Source of the DNA: Gammaproteobacteria bacterium
GTDB taxonomy: Bacteria; Pseudomonadota; Gammaproteobacteria; Steroidobacterales; Steroidobacteraceae
Assembly (NCBI GenBank): GCA_003156695.1
Contig: PMHN01000025.1
Span: 341-7,699, forward strand
DNA: 7,359 nt
Direction: 5' to 3'
Positions within the stretch are counted from its first letter, which is position 1. The number at the start of each line of letters is the position of its first letter. The notes beneath the pieces are model-generated. The model was not told the DNA's origin and did no database searches. It saw only the letters and a list, made by a program, of their open reading frames with translations. Of the stretch, positions 1 through 6,739 are shown in pieces. The position numbers and the translations under genes are program-made.

Positions 1-965
1 TCGCCGGTGTGCGGCAGCTCATCATGAACGCGGTGCCGCGCTCGTTGTTCGCGGCAGTGAGCGGCGGTATCGGTCTCTTCATCGCCTTCATCGGGCTCAA
101 GGACGCCGGGATCATCGTCGCGAACGCCGGCACGACCGTGGCGCTGGGAAAGATCACCGCGCCAACACCTGCGCTCGCCATGCTGGGCCTCTTCATCATC
201 GCCGCGCTGCAGGCGCGGGCCGTGAAGGGCGCCATTCTCATTGGCATCCTGAGCGTGGCGATCATCTCCTGGATCTTCGGGCTGGCGAGCTTCACGCCCT
301 CCTCGACTCACCTCGCCGACCTGTGGGCGACGGCGTTCCGGCTCGACATCCCGGCGGCGCTGAATCTCAAGGGCGGCATCGGACTGTCGCTCGTCGAGAT
401 CATGTTCGTGTTCCTGTTCGTGGATATGTTCGACAACCTCGGCACGCTGATGGCCGTCACCAAGCGCGCGGGGTTCGTGCGCGCCGACGGCACGGTGCCG
501 CGCATGAATCGCATCCTGATCGCCGACTCGACCTCGATGCTCGTGGGAGCACTCGCGGGCACGAGCCCGGTCACGAGTTACATCGAGAGCGCCGCGGGCG
601 TCGCGGTGGGCGGACGCACCGGGCTCACGAGCGTCTTTGTGGGGCTCCTGTTCCTCGTGACGCTGTTCTTCACACCCCTCGTGCAGGCCATTCCGGCCGC
701 GGCGACCGCACCGGCGCTGATACTGGTGGGCGCGCTGATGATGGGTGCGCTCGCGGAGGTGCAGTGGCAGGAACCGGGCGAGGCCATTCCGGCCTTTCTC
801 ACGGCGATCATGATTCCACTGACCTACTCGATCGCCAACGGGCTTGCCTTCGGCATCGTGAGCCACGCGGTACTGAAGCTGGTGCGCGGACAGGCGCGCC
901 CGCGCGACTGGCTGATCTACGTGCTCGCAGCGCTGTGTGTCGGGCGCTTCATTTATCTCGCGTGA
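1..965 (+). CDS. NCS2/AzgA-type purine base permease, 5' truncated by window
   Basis: Inner-membrane transporter of the NCS2 (nucleobase:cation symporter-2) superfamily, closest in pattern to the AzgA branch, which imports adenine, guanine or hypoxanthine. The frame is open from base 3 to the TGA at 963-965. A GTG at base 9 is internal, because the residues before and after it read as the family's conserved 'PRSL...GIGLFIAFIGL' region, so roughly a quarter of the protein lies upstream of the window. Visible hallmarks are NAGTT (TM3-like half-helix), FVDMFDNLGTL at about 414-449, GTSPVTSYIES at 558-590 followed by a GGRTGLT turn, and IMIPLTYSIANGLAFG near the end. Successive hydrophobic segments cover most of the length. 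It precedes a ureide-catabolic gene by 19 bases and is probably co-transcribed. The exact substrate (adenine, guanine, hypoxanthine, xanthine or urate) cannot be read from the sequence; AzgA-like features favour purine bases over uracil. Confidence 0.9.
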   Translation, partial: AGVRQLIMNAVPRSLFAAVSGGIGLFIAFIGLKDAGIIVANAGTTVALGKITAPTPALAMLGLFIIAALQARAVKGAILIGILSVAIISWIFGLASFTPSSTHLADLWATAFRLDIPAALNLKGGIGLSLVEIMFVFLFVDMFDNLGTLMAVTKRAGFVRADGTVPRMNRILIADSTSMLVGALAGTSPVTSYIESAAGVAVGGRTGLTSVFVGLLFLVTLFFTPLVQAIPAAATAPALILVGALMMGALAEVQWQEPGEAIPAFLTAIMIPLTYSIANGLAFGIVSHAVLKLVRGQARPRDWLIYVLAALCVGRFIYLA

Positions 966-971
966 CCGGGC

Positions 972-975
972 GGAG
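972..975 (+). promoter_or_regulatory. Ribosome binding site (GGAG) for the UraD-AllC fusion gene
   Basis: GGAG sits 9 bases before the GTG at 985. This supports 985 as the start rather than the in-frame GTG at 937, which lies inside the permease gene. Residues between 937 and 985 do not resemble the OHCU decarboxylase N-terminus, whereas translation from 985 gives the usual short lead-in to that domain. Confidence 0.55.
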
Positions 976-984
976 TCACCTATC

Positions 985-2721
985 GTGATCAGCCTCCAGG
1001 AGCTCGACGCGCTGCCGGCACGGGAATTCGTCGCCACGCTCGCGGGCGTGTTCGAACACTCGCCGTGGGTTGCCGAGCGCGTGGCGCCCGCACGCCCGTT
1101 CGCATCCGTCCTGCAACTGCACGCGGCGATGTGCGCGGCGGTCGGCGCCGCCAGCCTCGCGGAGCAGCTCGCCCTGATCCGCGCGCACCCCGAGCTCGCC
1201 GGACGCGCGGCCATCCGCGGCGAACTGACCCCGGAGTCTGCGGGCGAACAGCAGGGAGCGGGCCTGGCAGCGTGCTCGCCGCAGGAATTCGCCCGGCTGC
1301 AGGAGTTGAACGCGGCCTACTCGCGCAAGTTCGGCTTTCCGTTCGTGCTGGCGGTCAAGGGCCACACACGCGCGTCGGTACTCGAGGCCATGCAGGAACG
1401 CACAGGTCACGGCCCCGAAGCGGAGCGTGCCACGGCGCTCTGCGAGATCGGCAGGATTGCGCGCTTCAGACTCGCGGAGCTCCTCACGGAACCCTTGGGC
1501 GCGCGCATCATCGCCATGGCGCAGCACCTCGCGCGCTTCAGTGAGGATTCGAAGGGTCTCACGTGCTCGTATCTCACGAGCGCGCACCGGGCAACCGCCG
1601 CCGAGATCCGTGACTTCATGCTGAGCGCGGGCCTCGAGGTGTCGGGCGATGCCGTGGGCAATATCGTCGGACGCTGGCACGGCGCGGACGGTGCGGCTGC
1701 GACCCTCGTGACCGGATCGCACTACGACACCGTGGTCAACGCCGGTCAGTTCGATGGACGCCTCGGCATCCTGCTGCCGATCGCAGTCGCGGCGGAGCTG
1801 CGGCGCGCGAGCGCCCGCCTGCCCTTCACGCTCACCATCGTCGCCTTCGCAGAGGAAGAGGGAGTGCGGTTCAAGTCGACTTTCCTCGGCAGTCGCGCGC
1901 TCGCCGGGACGTTCGAAACCGCGGCGCTTGCGAGCGTGGATGCCGGCGGCACGAGCCTGCGCCAGGTCATGCAAGACGCAGGTTTCGATCCTGCGGCGAT
2001 CCCCTCGGCGGCGCTCGATCCCTCGACGCTCCTCGGCTTCGTCGAAGTGCATATCGAGCAGGGACCAGTGCTGCTCGAGGCCGGGGCGCCCGTCGGCGTC
2101 GTGACTTCGATCGCCGGCAGCATCCGCGGAGTTCTCACCCTCGTTGGCCTCTCCGGCCACTCCGGGACCGTGCCGATGGGATCGCGGCGCGATGCGGCCG
2201 CAGCGGCGGCGCAGATCGTACTCACAGTGGAGCGCCGCTGCAGCGGCACACCAGGCCTCGTCGGCACCGTCGGTCAGCTGCAGGTGCCGGGGGGCGCCAT
2301 CAACGTCATCCCGGGCCGCTGCGAGCTGAGTATCGATATCCGGGCCGAGCGCGACGCGGTACGCAAGGCCGCATTCGCGGACGTGATGACGGAGGTTGAG
2401 CGGATCTGCGCCGCCCGACGTGTCAGTTTCGAGTGGCGCAAAGTCCTCGAGACCGCGAGCGTCCCAGCTTCCGCGAAGCTGCAGCAGCGCTGGGCGCAAA
2501 GCATCCAGCGGGCGGCCGGCATCGCCGCGCCGCTGCATTTGCCAAGCGGTGCGGGACATGATGCGATGGTGATGGCCGGAATTACCGAGATGGGCATGCT
2601 GTTCGTACGCTGCGGCAATGGTGGCATCAGTCACCACCCCGACGAGTCCCTCACCGCGGAGGACGCCGAGGTTGCGGCGCGGGTATTCGCGGATTTCCTC
2701 TTGAATTACGCCGCCACATGA
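985..2721 (+). CDS. Bifunctional OHCU decarboxylase / allantoate amidohydrolase fusion
   Basis: A 578-residue cytosolic fusion of two ureide-pathway enzymes. Residues about 5-165 are a UraD domain, which decarboxylates OHCU to S-allantoin. Catalytic His68 lies in HPELAG, Glu88 in the SxxEQ motif follows 20 residues later as in known UraD, then AGL, the LNxxYxxKFGFPFV block and Arg139. Residues about 172-575 are an M20-family amidohydrolase of the allantoate/N-carbamoyl-amino-acid type. Its binuclear metal ligands are visible: His246 (GSHYDTV), Asp257 (GQFDGRLG), the Glu290-292 run (EEEGVRF), His356 (EVHIEQGP) and His550 (SHHPDE). The GHSGTVPM substrate/dimer motif is present. Allantoate is preferred over N-carbamoyl-beta-alanine as substrate because of the UraD fusion and the purine permease upstream. 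The intermediate step, allantoinase, is absent from the protein. The gene ends in an ATGA overlap with the next gene. Start chosen at GTG 985 from the GGAG and the domain boundary. Confidence 0.9.
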   Translation: MISLQELDALPAREFVATLAGVFEHSPWVAERVAPARPFASVLQLHAAMCAAVGAASLAEQLALIRAHPELAGRAAIRGELTPESAGEQQGAGLAACSPQEFARLQELNAAYSRKFGFPFVLAVKGHTRASVLEAMQERTGHGPEAERATALCEIGRIARFRLAELLTEPLGARIIAMAQHLARFSEDSKGLTCSYLTSAHRATAAEIRDFMLSAGLEVSGDAVGNIVGRWHGADGAAATLVTGSHYDTVVNAGQFDGRLGILLPIAVAAELRRASARLPFTLTIVAFAEEEGVRFKSTFLGSRALAGTFETAALASVDAGGTSLRQVMQDAGFDPAAIPSAALDPSTLLGFVEVHIEQGPVLLEAGAPVGVVTSIAGSIRGVLTLVGLSGHSGTVPMGSRRDAAAAAAQIVLTVERRCSGTPGLVGTVGQLQVPGGAINVIPGRCELSIDIRAERDAVRKAAFADVMTEVERICAARRVSFEWRKVLETASVPASAKLQQRWAQSIQRAAGIAAPLHLPSGAGHDAMVMAGITEMGMLFVRCGNGGISHHPDESLTAEDAEVAARVFADFLLNYAAT

Positions 2722-4001
2722 CGGCCGCGACGCCGGCCGACAGCCGCTCGGCCGATGCCGCGCTCGCTCCGATCGTGGCGCGCAACTTCGAGCGCGAGTG
2801 CGCCTTCCTTGCCGCGGTCGTCCGCGCCCCGAGCGACAATCCGCCGGGGGACTGCGCGGCGCCCGCGCAGACGGCGCGCACGCTCCTCGAAGAGTTAGGG
2901 TTCACGGTCGAGGCGTACCCGGTGCCCGCACCAGCGGTGAGCGCGGTCGGGATGATCTGCGCCACGAACCTGATCGTACGGCATCGCTTTGGCGAGGGCG
3001 GCCCGTGCATCGCGCTCAATGCCCATGGCGATGTGGTGCCGCCCGGTTCGGGCTGGACCCAGGATCCCTACGGTGCCGCGGTCCTCAACGACCCCGCGGG
3101 CGGCCCGACCATGTACGGCCGTGGGGTCGCGGTCAGCAAATCAGACTTCGCGACCTACGCGTTTGCGCTGCGCGCGCTCGAGGAGCTCGAGCGCAGTGCG
3201 CAGGCTCGCCTGAAGGGAAGCGTCGAGCTGCACTTCACATACGATGAGGAGGCGGGTGGCGACATCGGCCCGCGCTGGATCCTCGCTCAAGAGTTGAGCC
3301 GGCCCGACTACGCCATCTGCGCGGGCTTCTCCTACGCCGTGACCAGCGCTCACAACGGCTGCCTGCATCTGGAGGTCGTCGTGCACGGGCGCCAGGGCCA
3401 CGCGGCGATGCCGGAGTCCGGTGTCGACGCCCTGGTAGCCGCCACGGGAATCCTGCAGGCGCTCTATGCATCACGCGGCGCGCTTGAGAAACGCCACTCG
3501 CGCATCCCGGGTATCGACCACCCGACGCTCAACGTCGGGCTGATCCAGGGCGGCATCAACACCAACGTGGTTCCCGATCGCGTCGCCTTCCGCATCGACC
3601 GGCGCATCATTCCCGAGGAGGATCCACAGGCGGCCGAGGCGCAGCTGCACGCGCTGATCCTCGAGGCGGGCGCTGCCTTCGCGGGTGTCCGGGTCGAGTT
3701 GCGGCGGGTGCTGCTCGCCGAGCCCCTTAAGAAGCTGCCGGGCGCGGAGCGACTGACGCAGGCGCTGCAGCGTCACGGCGAGCACTTCCTCGGCGTACCG
3801 GTCGGCGAGCACGGCGTGCCGCTGTACACGGACGCGCGTCACTATGCCGCCGCCGGAATCCCCACTGTGTTGTATGGAGCGGGACCCCGAACGCTCGCCG
3901 AGGCGCATGGGCATGCGGCGGACGAGTGCCTGCGGTTGAATGACTTGAAGGCTGCAACCGCGACCGTCGCGGCCACGCTCTCAGAGTTGCTGAGCGTGTG
4001 A
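2718..4001 (+). CDS. ArgE/DapE-like M20 family protein with altered metal site
   Basis: A 427-residue cytosolic protein of the M20 metallopeptidase/deacylase fold. Recognisable family parts are LNAHGDVV (His103, Asp105), YGRG (134-137), YDEE (Glu177 and Glu178, normally catalytic base and metal ligand), GxxGHAAMPE (His228, lid/dimer His), the GGINTNVVPD block and the C-terminal HAADE (His399). Two expected ligands are missing. The bridging Asp of the usual GRGxxDxKGG is Val139 (GRGVAVSKSD), and the Glu of the usual GEP motif is Gly203 (CAGFSY). The surrounding residues are well kept, so this looks like a subfamily trait rather than decay. It overlaps the fusion gene by 4 bases (ATGA), with no strong ribosome site of its own, which suggests translational coupling and a job linked to ureide or amino-acid products. 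A ureidoglycolate- or carbamoyl-type substrate is possible but unproven. Annotation as acetylornithine deacetylase or succinyl-diaminopimelate desuccinylase would be over-specific. Confidence 0.85.
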   Translation: MTAATPADSRSADAALAPIVARNFERECAFLAAVVRAPSDNPPGDCAAPAQTARTLLEELGFTVEAYPVPAPAVSAVGMICATNLIVRHRFGEGGPCIALNAHGDVVPPGSGWTQDPYGAAVLNDPAGGPTMYGRGVAVSKSDFATYAFALRALEELERSAQARLKGSVELHFTYDEEAGGDIGPRWILAQELSRPDYAICAGFSYAVTSAHNGCLHLEVVVHGRQGHAAMPESGVDALVAATGILQALYASRGALEKRHSRIPGIDHPTLNVGLIQGGINTNVVPDRVAFRIDRRIIPEEDPQAAEAQLHALILEAGAAFAGVRVELRRVLLAEPLKKLPGAERLTQALQRHGEHFLGVPVGEHGVPLYTDARHYAAAGIPTVLYGAGPRTLAEAHGHAADECLRLNDLKAATATVAATLSELLSV

Positions 4002-4035
4002 AACCTTGAAGGTCTTGCGCTCTGGCGATCCTTGC

Positions 4036-5061
4036 ATGGGGACGCCTCGACTTGCCGTGCTGGCGAGTGCCGTGGCCGGTATGGCATTTGCGATGCAGTG
4101 TCTGGGCCAGGACGCGCTTAAGCCGCCGGTCACTGATCCGATCTACACCAAGCCACAGCGGCTAGTCGATATGGATCACGGGCGCCGCATGAACATTTAC
4201 TGCCGAGGTAAGGGATCACCGACAGTCATCTTTGACGCTGGACTGGGAGACTCGACCAGCTCGTGGGGCCTGGTTCAGCCGGCGGTAGCTACGAGGACGG
4301 GGACCTGTTCGTACGACAGAGCAGGACTCGGGTTCAGCGACGCGGCAACGCGCGCCAGCACCGCGAGCAACATCGCCGAGGATCTGCACGCACTCCTCGC
4401 TGCCGCGCATGTCAAGCCTCCGTACATCCTTGTTGGGCACTCCTCGTCCGGTATGAGTGTCCGGGTTTATGCCGACCGCTACCTCGATGAAGTCGTCGGC
4501 ATGGTTCTGGTCGACCCCTCACACGAGGACCAGTGGGTACGCGGATGGGCGATTGGCGTTGGCCAGAAAGAGCAATTGGACGCGTCTTTGGCGGAACAAG
4601 CGCAGTGTGTTGAGGAGGCGAAGAAGGGCTTCGCCAAAGGTACGCCTGCTTACGAGCAGTGTCTGGGCTACGTCGACCCTCACGTGAGCCAGGCAATCAA
4701 CGAGGCGCAGCGACCCATATGGGCAACACCAGGCTGGCAGGCGGCGTTCCTTTCCGAGAGGGAAAGTGTGTCCTATGCCAGTGCTGAACAAGCCCGTGCA
4801 ACGCGCAAGAATTTTGGCGATATGCCGATCATAGTACTGACTCATGCACCTGCCAAAGCACCGCATGAAACGCAGGAGCAATGGGACAAGCGCACCTTGC
4901 TGTGGGAGGAGTTGCATTCGCAACTGGCAGCGATGTCGACCCGGGGGATAAATGTGATCGTTCCGAATGCTGGTCACTTCATTCAGTTTGATCGACCACA
5001 GGTTGTCATTGATGCGGTGGATCAGGCGATCGCCATTTCGCGGGAAAGGCATTTCAGGTAG
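4036..5061 (+). CDS. Exported alpha/beta hydrolase
   Basis: A 341-residue serine hydrolase of the alpha/beta fold, substrate unknown. The N-terminus (residues 1-25, rich in Ala, Leu, Val and Met) resembles a signal peptide ending near CLG/QD, so it probably acts in the periplasm. Domain signs are the oxyanion region DAGLGDS (67-73), YDRAGLGFSD (93-102), a nucleophile elbow GHSSSG with Ser136 (Ser replacing the usual Gly at the fifth position), a likely acid Asp160 in VLVDPSHED, and His314 in NAGHFIQFD. A cap-like insert with four or five charged helices lies between about 165 and 270. An in-frame TTG at 4006 would add ten residues, but it lies only 4 bases after the previous stop and lacks a ribosome site; ATG 4036 is preferred although its own site is weak. 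GC is lower than in the upstream genes (4981-5040 is 30/60 GC, against 45/60 for 2161-2220), which suggests a different origin. Confidence 0.82.
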   Translation: MGTPRLAVLASAVAGMAFAMQCLGQDALKPPVTDPIYTKPQRLVDMDHGRRMNIYCRGKGSPTVIFDAGLGDSTSSWGLVQPAVATRTGTCSYDRAGLGFSDAATRASTASNIAEDLHALLAAAHVKPPYILVGHSSSGMSVRVYADRYLDEVVGMVLVDPSHEDQWVRGWAIGVGQKEQLDASLAEQAQCVEEAKKGFAKGTPAYEQCLGYVDPHVSQAINEAQRPIWATPGWQAAFLSERESVSYASAEQARATRKNFGDMPIIVLTHAPAKAPHETQEQWDKRTLLWEELHSQLAAMSTRGINVIVPNAGHFIQFDRPQVVIDAVDQAIAISRERHFR

Positions 5062-5094
5062 CGCTTATCGCTTTCGGCTCAAACGAGCGCTGGA

Positions 5095-5511
5095 CTAATC
5101 TTCGGGTCGTTGAAAGGGACCATAGCCCTGATGAGTCGGCAGCGCATCACGGGTGTGGAACCAGGTGATACGGCTCTCGGTAAAGATATGCATCTGCGGC
5201 GGAAACACGCCGGGATCGTCCAGCGAAGCCGTGTTGACGCTTACCTCATCAGGAGAATCCTCGCTCCGAAAAAGCATATAGCTCCCGCACTGTGCGCAAA
5301 ACTGGCGCTTTGCGCGAGCGGAAGACCCATAGGTGCGAGGCGTGCCTGCGATCCACGAGAAGCCGCAGGCTGGGAAGGTCACCCACGCGACCACGGGTGC
5401 TCCCGAGCTCTTTTGGCACATGCGGCAGTGACAATAGCCGCTGCTGAGCGCAGGCGTGCTCACGCGAAACCGCACCTGACCGCACAAGCAGCCACCCTCG
5501 TGACCCGTCAT
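5095..5511 (-). CDS. GFA family (Mss4-like fold) zinc protein
   Basis: A 138-residue small cytosolic protein of the GFA family (glutathione-dependent formaldehyde-activating enzyme / CENP-V, PF04828). All seven family cysteines are visible: Cys8 and Cys10 (CLCG), Cys27, Cys29 and Cys32 (CHCRMC), and Cys72 and Cys75 (CAQCG). In the family the first and last pairs hold a structural zinc and the middle trio a second, labile zinc. The residues after CHC (KSSGAP) and the ASLDDP segment near residue 95 are also typical. Most family members have no proven activity, and true formaldehyde-glutathione adduct chemistry is shown for few, so the family name should not be read as function. It lies 55 bases downstream of the NUP-like gene on the same strand and may share its transcript. 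It converges on the alpha/beta hydrolase with a 33-base gap. The ATG at 5511 is chosen over a TTG one codon upstream because GAGG precedes it at good spacing. Confidence 0.9.
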   Translation of the reverse strand: MTGHEGGCLCGQVRFRVSTPALSSGYCHCRMCQKSSGAPVVAWVTFPACGFSWIAGTPRTYGSSARAKRQFCAQCGSYMLFRSEDSPDEVSVNTASLDDPGVFPPQMHIFTESRITWFHTRDALPTHQGYGPFQRPED

Positions 5512-5516
5512 CAAAA

Positions 5517-5520
5517 CCTC
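5517..5520 (-). promoter_or_regulatory. Ribosome binding site (GAGG) for the GFA-family gene
   Basis: On the minus strand GAGG lies 5 bases before the ATG at 5511-5509. It supports that ATG over the adjacent TTG at 5514-5512, which would leave almost no spacing. Confidence 0.5.
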
Positions 5521-5566
5521 ATCAAGCGGGGTAATGCGCGATACAGCGTCTAACAGCTGCAGTCCG

Positions 5567-6646
5567 TCATTTTGCTGCCGGTGTCTCTGCGGCGTATCTC
5601 GCCCAGTTGCCAGCTATCTCGTTCACCACCGGACTGCCGACGCGATAGGCAGCCTCGAGGGCGGGCACATAGGCCGACAGGGTGCCCTCGCCCGCGTCGC
5701 TTGCCAGCAGCTGCGCCACCGTCTGGCCGGAGGCGGGGATGGTGTAATCGGAGCCCGTGCGCAGCACCAGAACGCGGTCCAGCCGCACGCGATGTTCGTG
5801 TGAAAGCGCGGTGAGGGAGGTCAGGATGCCGCTATCCTCCATGGCCGTCGTGACTGCGCGTCCCTTGCCGCCACTCCAGTAAGCCATCCACTGCTGGGCG
5901 AGGGTATTCATGCGTTGACCCAACCACCAGTCCGAGGCGGAGACCTCGTCACCTTTGAGAACGAAGGGTGGCTTGAGTGCGTTGGGGTAGCGCGCGTAGC
6001 CGGCACGAATGCTCTTCAGGGCGGGTGTGTCATCCAGGTGCACATTGCGCGTCAGCTGATAGGCCCACTCGACGAGTGCGGGGTTGAGGTGATAGCCGTT
6101 GACGCCATTGGGCCGATCGAGCTCAGGGGTCGGGAGCGCAAAGGGCTTGCTGCGGCCCAGCGGGATGTGTCCGGTTGACCAGTCTCTTGGGATCTCACGC
6201 GCATCGATCTCGAAGTTCAGATCCCGATCGATGATCCACTCTGCCCAGGCGGCAGAGCCGACCGAGGCGTAAGTGGGATCGATACCGGCAATCGCGGGTA
6301 CCAGCCAGTACGCCTTTGAGAGATCAAAGCGGTCGTCGAGACCGAGGGCCATGATCGAGGCCGCGCCGCGCAGCGAGCCTTCGCCGGTGACAATTCCCAG
6401 CACCTGTTTCTCGGCGTTGTACCGCAGCGGATGGTTGCCCAATGGAAACGGCAGGATCTGCGGCAGCGGCAGTCGCTCCACCCAGGCCTGGAATTCGCCC
6501 GGCGTGTCGCCGGTATCGTTACCGATCTCGAAGGTCGTGACGATGACCACCCGCACGGGCAGCTTGCCCGCACCCTCGGCGCTCACGCGTGCGATACCGA
6601 GCGAGGTTACGAGGACGCCCAACGCGAGCCAGCGGCCGATCTGCAT
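5567..6646 (-). CDS. Secreted NUP family protein ('purine nucleoside permease'), nucleoside phosphorylase-like
   Basis: A 359-residue protein of the NUP family (PF06516), named after a Candida nucleoside transporter. Residues 1-23 form a signal peptide (Arg5, hydrophobic LALGVLVTSLGIA, cleavage after VSA). The rest has no membrane helices, so it should be a soluble periplasmic or secreted protein and not a pore. Its layout resembles purine nucleoside phosphorylases and MTA/SAH nucleosidases: strand 1 ending in Glu40 (VVIVTTFE), a TGEGSLRGAA glycine turn (87-96), AIAGIDP (118-124), Met269-Glu270-Asp271 (like the ribose-binding ME), and RTGSD with Asp300 (like the catalytic SD). I therefore infer nucleoside binding or cleavage rather than transport. 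The start is uncertain: in-frame ATGs at 6673 and 6658 also exist, none has a clear ribosome site, and 6646 gives the most typical signal peptide. It is divergent from the SAM hydrolase gene, with the GFA gene downstream. Confidence 0.87.
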   Translation of the reverse strand: MQIGRWLALGVLVTSLGIARVSAEGAGKLPVRVVIVTTFEIGNDTGDTPGEFQAWVERLPLPQILPFPLGNHPLRYNAEKQVLGIVTGEGSLRGAASIMALGLDDRFDLSKAYWLVPAIAGIDPTYASVGSAAWAEWIIDRDLNFEIDAREIPRDWSTGHIPLGRSKPFALPTPELDRPNGVNGYHLNPALVEWAYQLTRNVHLDDTPALKSIRAGYARYPNALKPPFVLKGDEVSASDWWLGQRMNTLAQQWMAYWSGGKGRAVTTAMEDSGILTSLTALSHEHRVRLDRVLVLRTGSDYTIPASGQTVAQLLASDAGEGTLSAYVPALEAAYRVGSPVVNEIAGNWARYAAETPAAK

Positions 6647-6655
6647 GACTGGGAA

Positions 6656-6679
6656 CATGCATCGATTTTGCATGATTTT
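6656..6679. repeat. Short palindrome and imperfect tandem repeat at the NUP start
   Basis: CATGCA (6656-6661) and TGCATG (6669-6674) form 6-base inverted arms around a 7-base spacer. Overlapping them, GCATCGATTTT (6659-6669) and GCATGATTTT (6670-6679) are imperfect tandem copies. The stretch is AT-rich compared with its surroundings and lies between the divergent genes, so it may be an operator. Chance is also possible at this length. Confidence 0.35.
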
Positions 6680-6739
6680 CGAGCGCGGATGGTGCCTACT
6701 ATTACGCGAAGCTGACCGTGCCAACAGGAAAATAATGCC
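6674..6739. promoter_or_regulatory. Divergent intergenic region with possible promoter for the NUP gene
   Basis: This gap separates the divergent NUP and SAM hydrolase genes and should carry promoters for both. On the minus strand TTGGCA (6724-6719) is followed after 17 bases by TAGTAG (6701-6696), a fair -35 with a poor -10 match; TAATAG at 6704-6699 is an alternative -10 with a short spacer. On the plus strand TACTAT (6697-6702) resembles a -10, but no good -35 is found at normal distance. The boxes are tentative. Confidence 0.3.
6726..6730 (+). promoter_or_regulatory. Ribosome binding site (AGGAA) for the SAM hydrolase gene
   Basis: AGGAA ends 9 bases before the GTG at 6740. It fixes this GTG as the start; the nearby ATG at 6735 is in another frame and meets a stop two codons later. 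Confidence 0.6.

Noticed and set aside
937..984. GTG at 937 as start of the fusion gene
   Set aside because: It lies inside the permease gene, lacks a ribosome site, and adds 16 residues that do not fit the UraD domain. GTG 985 has GGAG at good spacing.
976..2637. Long open frame on the minus strand (553 codons) opposite the UraD-AllC fusion
   Set aside because: It is rich in Arg, Ala and Gly with no recognisable domain, and the plus-strand protein here has clear catalytic motifs. Long antisense frames are expected in high-GC coding DNA.
5060..5091. AGCGCT repeated at 5060-5065 and 5086-5091 as a bidirectional terminator between convergent genes
   Set aside because: The stem is only 6 pairs with a 20-base loop and no T-run follows on either strand. 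It overlaps the end of the hydrolase gene. The site is well placed but the structure is weak.
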